A stretch of DNA of 8,338 nt, from positions 1 to 8,338 of the forward strand of contig MGNZ01000020.1 in the NCBI GenBank assembly GCA_001795235.1, written 5' to 3'. How positions within the stretch are numbered: the stretch's first letter is position 1; each line of letters begins with the position of its first letter. Of this stretch, positions 4,020-8,338 are shown in pieces. The notes under the pieces were generated by a model that had not been told where the DNA came from, did no database searches, and worked only from the letters and a program-made list of their open reading frames with translations. The stretch comes from Chloroflexi bacterium RBG_16_64_32. GTDB lineage: Bacteria; Chloroflexota; Dehalococcoidia; SM23-28-2; RBG-16-64-32. A program made the translations under genes and the position numbers.

Positions 4020-5555
4020 ATGCTGAACATCACTGACGACCTCGACGCGCTTATCGATATCCTGCCGCCGCAGGTGGCCGAAGCCCTGCGCCAGCGTGCC
4101 AACAACTTTGAGCTGCTGGAAGTCGTGCTCGACCTGGGGCGCTCGCCGGAGGCCCGCTTTCCCGACGAGGAGGCGATCCTGGGCGATCGCGAGGTCACCC
4201 AGGAAGATATCGAATTCGTGATATCCCGCGTGGGCGAGTTTACCACCGACAACCGAGCCGGCATCGAGCGCACGCTCCACCGCATCTCCTGTATTCGCAA
4301 CCGGCAAGGTCGCGTCGTCGGCCTCACCTGCCGAGTCGGCCGCGCCGTGTTCGGCACCATCCGCATCATCGAAGATCTCGTGCGCGACGGGAAATGTGTG
4401 CTCCTGCTGGGCCGCCCCGGCGTGGGCAAGACGACGATGCTGCGGGAGGTCGCCCGCTTCCTCGCCGACGAAATGAACAGACGGGTCGTGGTTGTGGACA
4501 CATCCAACGAGATCGCCGGCGATGGCGACATCCCTCATCGGGGCATCGGCAGCGGCCGCCGCATGCAAGTGCCCGAGCCCGCCCTGCAGCATCATGTCAT
4601 GATCGAGGCGGTGGAGAACCACATGCCGGAGGTCATCATCATCGATGAGATCGGCACTGACCTGGAGGCCGCCGCCTCCCGCACCATCGCCGAGCGTGGA
4701 GTCCAGCTCATAGCCACCGCCCACGGCAACTCGCTGGAAAACCTCATCATGAACCCAACGCTGTCCGACCTGGTAGGCGGCATCCAATCAGTTACCCTGA
4801 GCGACGAAGAGGCGCGGCGGCGCCGCACCCAAAAGTCGATCCTGGAGCGGCGCGCCCCGCCCACGTTTGATGTCCTGGTGGAGATACAGTCCTTCTCCCG
4901 TGTGGCCGTCCAGCGAGACGTCGCCGAGGTAGTGGACGCCATCCTCCGCGGCTACGATGTCCCCGCCGAGATACGCGAGCTGGACGGGGAGGGCAACGTC
5001 CGCACCGTCAGCTCCCCGGCCGGCGGCCGTCGCGCCCTGGAGAGGCGCGGCGAACCGGCGCCGGCCACTACCTTCAGCGCCGGCATCGCCGCCCGTGATC
5101 GTCGCATCCTCCCCTTCGGAGTGTCGCGGGCGCGCTTGGAGCAGGCGCTGCGCCAGACGGGCTTCCCCGGCCGGATCGTGGACGGCCTGGACAGCGCCGA
5201 CGCGCTGATAACCCTTCGCACTTACTTCCGCCGCAAGCCTCAGACTCTTCGCGACGCCGAGGATCGGGGCATCCCGGTCTACGTCATCAAGAGCAATACC
5301 GTGTTCCAGCTTGAGCACTGCCTTCTCTCTATGCGCACCGAGAAGGCCGGCGACCCCGTCGTCGCCGCCCTGCGAGAGGCTGAAGAGGCGATCGGCCAGG
5401 TGATGGCAGGGACCGACGCCTTCGATCTCACCCCTCAGAACGCTTACATCCGGAGGCTCCAGCACATGCTGGCCCAGCGCTACAACCTCTCCTCCCGTAG
5501 CCAGGGCAAAGAGCCCTACCGCCGGGTGTGTATCCTTTCCAGCGGAACTGATTGA
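4020..5555 (+). CDS. R3H-domain AAA-type ATPase (Ycf45/SpoIIIAA-like)
   Basis: A 511-residue cytoplasmic protein combining an ATPase with a nucleic-acid-binding tail. The N-terminal ~110 residues hold a helical region and a GEFTTDNRAGIERTLHRIS segment. Walker A is GRPGVGKT at 131-138 and Walker B is VIIIDEIG with Asp209/Glu210, followed by LIATAHGNSLENLI. This ATPase resembles sporulation protein SpoIIIAA and plastid/cyanobacterial Ycf45. After a low-complexity linker (about 330-360) comes a second conserved region, ILPFGVSRARLEQAL onward. The C-terminus carries an R3H-like motif, RRLQH (Arg478-xxx-His482), suited to binding single-stranded DNA or RNA. The biological role of this family is not settled, and SpoIIIAA-like sequence here does not imply sporulation. 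ATG 4020 has only a weak ribosome site (GAG); coupling to the preceding gene, which ends 4 nt earlier, is likely. The stop overlaps the tmk start. Confidence 0.88.
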   Translation: MLNITDDLDALIDILPPQVAEALRQRANNFELLEVVLDLGRSPEARFPDEEAILGDREVTQEDIEFVISRVGEFTTDNRAGIERTLHRISCIRNRQGRVVGLTCRVGRAVFGTIRIIEDLVRDGKCVLLLGRPGVGKTTMLREVARFLADEMNRRVVVVDTSNEIAGDGDIPHRGIGSGRRMQVPEPALQHHVMIEAVENHMPEVIIIDEIGTDLEAAASRTIAERGVQLIATAHGNSLENLIMNPTLSDLVGGIQSVTLSDEEARRRRTQKSILERRAPPTFDVLVEIQSFSRVAVQRDVAEVVDAILRGYDVPAEIRELDGEGNVRTVSSPAGGRRALERRGEPAPATTFSAGIAARDRRILPFGVSRARLEQALRQTGFPGRIVDGLDSADALITLRTYFRRKPQTLRDAEDRGIPVYVIKSNTVFQLEHCLLSMRTEKAGDPVVAALREAEEAIGQVMAGTDAFDLTPQNAYIRRLQHMLAQRYNLSSRSQGKEPYRRVCILSSGTD

Positions 5556-6205
5556 TCGTGTCTCCTCGGCTCCGCCGCGGCACGCTGCTCACCCTGGAGG
5601 GCGGAGAGGGATCCGGCAAGTCCAGCCAGGCCGAGGCCCTGGCCTCACTGATGCGGGCGCAGGGCTACGCCGTCACCCTCACGCGGGAGCCCAACGGAAC
5701 GGAGCTCGGGGGCATCGTGAAGGATGTGTTCCAGTCCGCCAGAGGCGGAATCGCCGTCACCCCGGAGGCGGAGCTCCTCCTGTTTGCGGCAGCCCGCGCC
5801 CAGCACGTCCAGGAGGTGATCCGCCCGGCCCTGGAGCGCGGCGAAGCGGTCCTCTGCGACCGATACACCGACTCTACGCTGGCCTACCAGGGACACGGGC
5901 GCGGTCTCAGCCTGGACCACATCCGCGCCGTCAACCACATCGCCACCGGCGCGCTGCCTCCCCAATTCACGATACTGCTGGACGTACCGCCGGAGACCGG
6001 CCTCGCCCGAAAGGACCACGAGCGCCTAGGCGATAGCATCGGCAGGGAATCGTTGGAGTTCCACCAGCGCGTGCGCGAGGGGTACCTGGAGCTGGCACGG
6101 AGGGAGCCGAAGCGTATCGCGGTGGTGGACGCGTCGTTGCCAAGGGAGCAGGTCACGGAGGCGGCCTGGCGGCACCTGCAGCGGTTCCTGGACCACCTTT
6201 TGTAG
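5552..6205 (+). CDS. tmk: Thymidylate kinase
   Basis: Tmk phosphorylates dTMP to dTDP with ATP, an essential step of dTTP synthesis. The 217-residue product has family length. The P-loop GGEGSGKSS is at 17-25, the dTMP-binding signature DRYTDSTLAYQG starts at 103, LLDVPPETGLAR ends at 153, and a LID region rich in Arg/Lys runs about 153-175 (RKDHERLGDSIGRES, then FHQRVREGY). A P-loop without Arg plus a basic LID is the pattern of bacterial type II enzymes such as that of E. coli. The start is uncertain by two codons: TTG 5552 overlaps the ATPase stop as TTGA, with GCGGAA just upstream, while GTG 5558 lies two bases past that stop. Either implies translational coupling. tmk is the last gene of the pdxT-to-tmk cluster; a 318-bp gap follows. 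Confidence 0.95.
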   Translation: MIVSPRLRRGTLLTLEGGEGSGKSSQAEALASLMRAQGYAVTLTREPNGTELGGIVKDVFQSARGGIAVTPEAELLLFAAARAQHVQEVIRPALERGEAVLCDRYTDSTLAYQGHGRGLSLDHIRAVNHIATGALPPQFTILLDVPPETGLARKDHERLGDSIGRESLEFHQRVREGYLELARREPKRIAVVDASLPREQVTEAAWRHLQRFLDHLL

Positions 6206-6216
6206 GCGCAAAAACA

Positions 6217-6248
6217 GGGCGGCCCCGGCTCAATCACCGGGACCGCTT
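6217..6248. terminator. Hairpin after tmk, possible terminator
   Basis: CGGCCCCGG (6220-6228) and CCGGGACCG (6237-6245) pair with one C-A mismatch across an 8-nt loop. G6219-C6246 and two G-T pairs extend the stem to twelve positions. It starts 12 nt after the tmk stop, a normal place for a terminator. On the plus strand no T-run follows (ATCTGCGG). On the minus strand TTTTT follows the stem after four bases, yet no minus-strand gene arrives here. It may therefore be a weak terminator or a 3'-end-protecting stem. Confidence 0.35.
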
Positions 6249-6330
6249 ATCTGCGGGTCGCCGCACCCCTCCCTTTGGGCTCGCCACTCAGACTCGCGAC
6301 TACCGCACTGTCTTACGTGTGTCTGTATTC

Positions 6331-6339
6331 TGGTATTAT
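6331..6339 (+). promoter_or_regulatory. Extended -10 candidate (TGG-TATTAT) in the AT-rich island
   Basis: TGGTATTAT at 6331-6339 combines the TGn extension with a -10 matching five of six bases, in an AT-rich pocket. The matching -35 position holds TCTTAC (6311-6316), which is poor, as expected for extended -10 promoters. Transcription would begin near 6346 and give thrB-lysC a leader of about 178 nt. The strand is uncertain because TATAAT also reads on the opposite strand here. Confidence 0.35.
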
Positions 6340-6456
6340 AAGGTGTTACTTGTCAAGCCGAACCACTACATTCTCTCTTCACCGTTCCTAAACTTTTCGC
6401 GCTTGGCCCGTTGCGGCATGGCGGCGCGGGCCGGTCCGCCGGTTATTTCGCCCGTG

Positions 6457-6485
6457 TTGCTGGCGGCCTTGGCCGATGCTACGAT
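6457..6485 (+). promoter_or_regulatory. Second thrB promoter candidate (TTGCTG-N17-TACGAT)
   Basis: TTGCTG (6457-6462) and TACGAT (6480-6485) are separated by exactly 17 bp, matching three and four of six consensus bases. The start would lie near 6492, about 32 nt before thrB. It is a modest match in GC-rich DNA and competes with the upstream extended -10 candidate. Confidence 0.3.
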
Positions 6486-6523
6486 GGCCGTGACGTAAGC
6501 CGCGAATGTATTCCGCAGCGTAG

Positions 6524-7405
6524 ATGCCACTTTCGTCCGTATCGGTCCGCGTCCCCGCCACCAGCGCCAACCTGGGACCTGGGTTCGACTGCCTGGGGAT
6601 GGCGCTGGACATCTGGGCCACCATTACCCTGTCCAAGGACGCAGCGGAGGCCGCGCACCCCCTGGCCCGCATCGCCCTCGACGCCGCCCGCGCCCTGTTC
6701 GCCGCCGCCGATCTGGAGCCTCCTCACGGCTACGCAGCCGCCTACGACGGCTCTATCCCCATCGCCCGCGGCCTGGGCGCCTCCGCCGTAGCACGCGCCG
6801 GCGGCGTACTCGCCGCCAACGCCCTCGCCGGCGTTCCTTTCGACCGCGAGCAGCTCCTTCTGCTGGCCACCGAGCTAGAGGGCCACGCCGACAACGCCGC
6901 CCCGGCCCTATTCGGGGGCCTTCAGGTGGTGGTGCGCGATCGCCAGAGGCTCACCCACGTGGGCGTGCCCCTGCCCCGCGGGTTGAAGGCCGTCCTCCTG
7001 GTCCCGGAGCTGCGCATGCCCACCCAGAAGAGCCGCAAGCTCCTTCCTCAGTCGCTTTCTCGCACGGACGCGGTGCAGAACGCCTCCCGCGCCGCTCTGG
7101 TCGTGGCTGCCCTCAGCCAGGGGCGGCTCGACCTCCTGGACGAAGCGAGCAAGGACCGGCTGCACCAGCCGGCCCGCGCCAAGCTTTTCCCCGCTATGAA
7201 TGGTATCTTCGATGCGGCCAGGACGGCCGGCGCCCACTGCGCCTACCTCTCCGGCGGCGGCTCAACCATCTGCGCCCTCTGCAGCGACGGCGAGCAGGCG
7301 ATAGCGGACGCGATGCTGGAGGCGGCGCGGAGCCGTGAGGTGACCGCGGAGACGCTAATCACCGCGCCGACGGAGCGGCGCGCGGAGATCGTGGAGCAGG
7401 CGTAG
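6524..7405 (+). CDS. thrB: Homoserine kinase
   Basis: ThrB is a GHMP-family kinase that phosphorylates L-homoserine with ATP to O-phosphohomoserine, the precursor of threonine. The 293-residue product starts VSVRVPATSANLGPGFDCLG (motif 1). It carries the ATP-binding loop IARGLGASA with Gly83-Ala88, then GHADNAAPALFGG from residue 120, and the C-terminal glycine loop LSGGGSTICAL around 243-248. Two otherwise standard motifs are altered: GLGASA for GLGSSA and GHADN for GHPDN. The stretch between motif 1 and the ATP loop is some 10-20 residues shorter than in E. coli ThrB. The fold looks intact, so activity is likely. ATG 6524 is fixed by an in-frame TAG directly before it; no Shine-Dalgarno is visible. 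The TAG stop shares one base with the lysC start, so the two genes are coupled. Confidence 0.93.
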   Translation: MPLSSVSVRVPATSANLGPGFDCLGMALDIWATITLSKDAAEAAHPLARIALDAARALFAAADLEPPHGYAAAYDGSIPIARGLGASAVARAGGVLAANALAGVPFDREQLLLLATELEGHADNAAPALFGGLQVVVRDRQRLTHVGVPLPRGLKAVLLVPELRMPTQKSRKLLPQSLSRTDAVQNASRAALVVAALSQGRLDLLDEASKDRLHQPARAKLFPAMNGIFDAARTAGAHCAYLSGGGSTICALCSDGEQAIADAMLEAARSREVTAETLITAPTERRAEIVEQA

Positions 7406-8338
7406 TGGCCCTCATCGTCCAGAAGTACGGCGGCACCTCCGTCGCCGACGCCGACCGAATGCGCAGCGTCGCCGGCCGCATCGCCCGCCGGTCGGAGGCC
7501 GGCGACCGCCTGGTGGTCGTCGTCTCGGCCATGGGCCACACAACCGACGAGCTGCTGGCGCTGGCCCGCCAGATGACAGACAGGCCCGAGGAGCGGGAGA
7601 TGGACCTCCTCCTCTCCACAGGGGAGATCGTCTCCTGCACGCTCCTGGCCATGGCCCTCAAGCACATCGGGCACCGGGCGGTGGCCCTCTCCGGCGCCCA
7701 GGCGGGCATTGGCACCGACAGGCGCTACGGGCGGGCCCGCATCCTGAAGGTGGACCCAAAGCGCATACAGGGGGAGCTTGCGCGGGGCAACGTGGTCATC
7801 GTCGCCGGCTACCAGGGGATGACAGAGGAGCTTGACATCACCACCCTGGGCCGCGGCGGCTCCGACACCACCGCAGTCGCCCTGGCCGCCGCCCTCAGGG
7901 CGAAGCGCTGCGAGATCTACACGGACGTGGACGGCATCTACACAGCGGACCCCCGCATAGAGCCCAACGCCTCCAAGCTGGACGCGATCAGCTACGAGGA
8001 GATGCTGGAGCTGGCCAGCTACGGGGCCACGGTGATGCACCCGCGGGCGGTGGAGCTGGGCGCCGTCTACGAGATGCCCATTCTGGTGGCCTCCAGCTTC
8101 ACGGACGCCCCCGGTACGCTCATTGGAGGTGCGAGCATGACGAGCCCGTCTGGGATGGAGCAACGCAACAAGGTTTCGGGCATAGCCGCGGACACGGACG
8201 TGGCCCGCATCACGTTGCGGGGCGTCCCCGACCAGCCCGGCATCGCCGCTCGGCTGTTCGGCCCCCTCGCGGACGCGGGCATCAGCGTGGACACCATCGT
8301 CCAGAACGCCAGCGTGGCCCAGGCGGGCCCCGGAGGGG
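7405..8338 (+). CDS. lysC: Aspartate kinase, C-terminus beyond the window
   Basis: Aspartokinase phosphorylates L-aspartate, the first committed step toward lysine, threonine and methionine. The start is GTG 7405, overlapping the thrB stop by one base, with GGAG at 7393-7396 eight bases upstream; homology begins at once (ALIVQKYGGTSV). Visible landmarks are KYGGTSV (7-13), STGEIVS, GRGGSDTT from 149, TDVDGIYTADPR (173-184), MLELASYGATVMHPRAVE, and from about residue 266 an ACT regulatory domain (VARITLRGVPDQPG). The 311 codons present are open to the window edge; about 95 further residues with a second ACT domain are expected. This is the monofunctional type, not a fusion to homoserine dehydrogenase. 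The ACT domain implies feedback inhibition by lysine and/or threonine, by family knowledge. An in-frame internal start lies at 8137. Confidence 0.95.
   Translation, partial: MALIVQKYGGTSVADADRMRSVAGRIARRSEAGDRLVVVVSAMGHTTDELLALARQMTDRPEEREMDLLLSTGEIVSCTLLAMALKHIGHRAVALSGAQAGIGTDRRYGRARILKVDPKRIQGELARGNVVIVAGYQGMTEELDITTLGRGGSDTTAVALAAALRAKRCEIYTDVDGIYTADPRIEPNASKLDAISYEEMLELASYGATVMHPRAVELGAVYEMPILVASSFTDAPGTLIGGASMTSPSGMEQRNKVSGIAADTDVARITLRGVPDQPGIAARLFGPLADAGISVDTIVQNASVAQAGPGG
8125..8139 (+). promoter_or_regulatory. Internal ribosome binding site and ATG for a lysC beta subunit
   Basis: GGAGGT (8125-8130) lies six bases before ATG 8137, which is in frame with lysC as codon 245. It falls in the linker between the kinase domain and the ACT domains. 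B. subtilis aspartokinase II (and relatives in Corynebacterium and Thermus) makes its regulatory beta subunit from just such an in-frame start, near codon 246 in B. subtilis from memory. An alpha2beta2 enzyme is therefore likely; expression is not shown here. Confidence 0.65.

Larger units (their letters stand above)
6206..6523. other. 318-bp intergenic region between tmk and thrB
   Basis: No credible gene is present. In order it holds a GC hairpin right after tmk (6217-6248) and a small perfect stem, TGCGG (6252-6256), loop GTCG, CCGCA (6261-6265). An AT-rich island around 6303-6395, standing out against the GC-rich surroundings, contains the palindrome CTTGTCAAG (6349-6357). A GC-rich stretch with a second promoter candidate lies before thrB. 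Length and composition fit the boundary between two transcription units on the same strand. Confidence 0.6.

Noticed and set aside
6335..6356. Minus-strand TTGACA...TATAAT promoter
   Set aside because: The two boxes are perfect but only 10 bp apart, which does not fit a sigma-70-type promoter, and no minus-strand gene follows; an 18-bp spacing to CAGAAT is possible but weak.
6418..6498. 26-codon reading frame ahead of thrB as an attenuation leader peptide
   Set aside because: It has no ribosome site, no run of Thr or Ile codons (two Thr, one Ile), no obvious downstream terminator stem, and a promoter candidate lies inside it.

Overview
The window is GC-rich bacterial DNA with mixed ATG, GTG and TTG starts, and it is almost entirely chromosomal housekeeping sequence. 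The gene set is a PdxS/PdxT vitamin B6 synthase, an unusual tandem GNAT-like protein, a Ycf45/SpoIIIAA-like R3H ATPase beside tmk, and thrB-lysC. Together with an abundant TGAGCCTGTCGAAGG-type dispersed repeat, this best fits an environmental Chloroflexota (Dehalococcoidia-like) genome. That assignment is inference from family recall, not from a search.

Layout: (1) Positions 1-1014, minus strand, carry a secreted or membrane-anchored protein of unknown function, cut off at the window start. It begins at a TTG codon behind a strong Shine-Dalgarno, with a perfect TATAAT -10 box upstream. (2) The divergent intergenic region 1015-1402 is the most structured part of the window. It holds two arrays of direct repeats with exact 11-bp period, of the kind bound by PhoB/OmpR-family response regulators. 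Next to them lie a dispersed palindromic repeat, a heptamer minisatellite and a polypyrimidine tract that runs into the pdxS promoter. (3) Positions 1403-6205, plus strand, run pdxS, a structured 154-bp gap, pdxT, tandem GNAT-like protein, R3H/AAA ATPase, tmk. From pdxT onward the genes are separated by 11 nt or less or overlap, so they look like one transcription unit. (4) A 318-bp gap (6206-6523) contains hairpins, an AT-rich island and candidate promoters. (5) Positions 6524-8338, plus strand, carry thrB, overlapping by 1 nt with lysC, which runs off the window end.

Functionally, PdxS and PdxT together make pyridoxal 5'-phosphate, Tmk makes dTDP, and LysC and ThrB act in the aspartate-to-threonine/lysine pathway. 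Several enzymes of amino-acid metabolism depend on PLP, but nothing here shows direct coupling between the two gene groups.

I see no CRISPR array, transposase, tRNA, rRNA or phage gene, and no convincing new multi-gene system. The observations most worth following are the 11-bp repeat arrays next to the unknown secreted protein, the in-frame internal start in lysC that matches a known alpha/beta subunit arrangement, and the GNAT-like protein lacking recognisable acetyl-CoA-binding loops.
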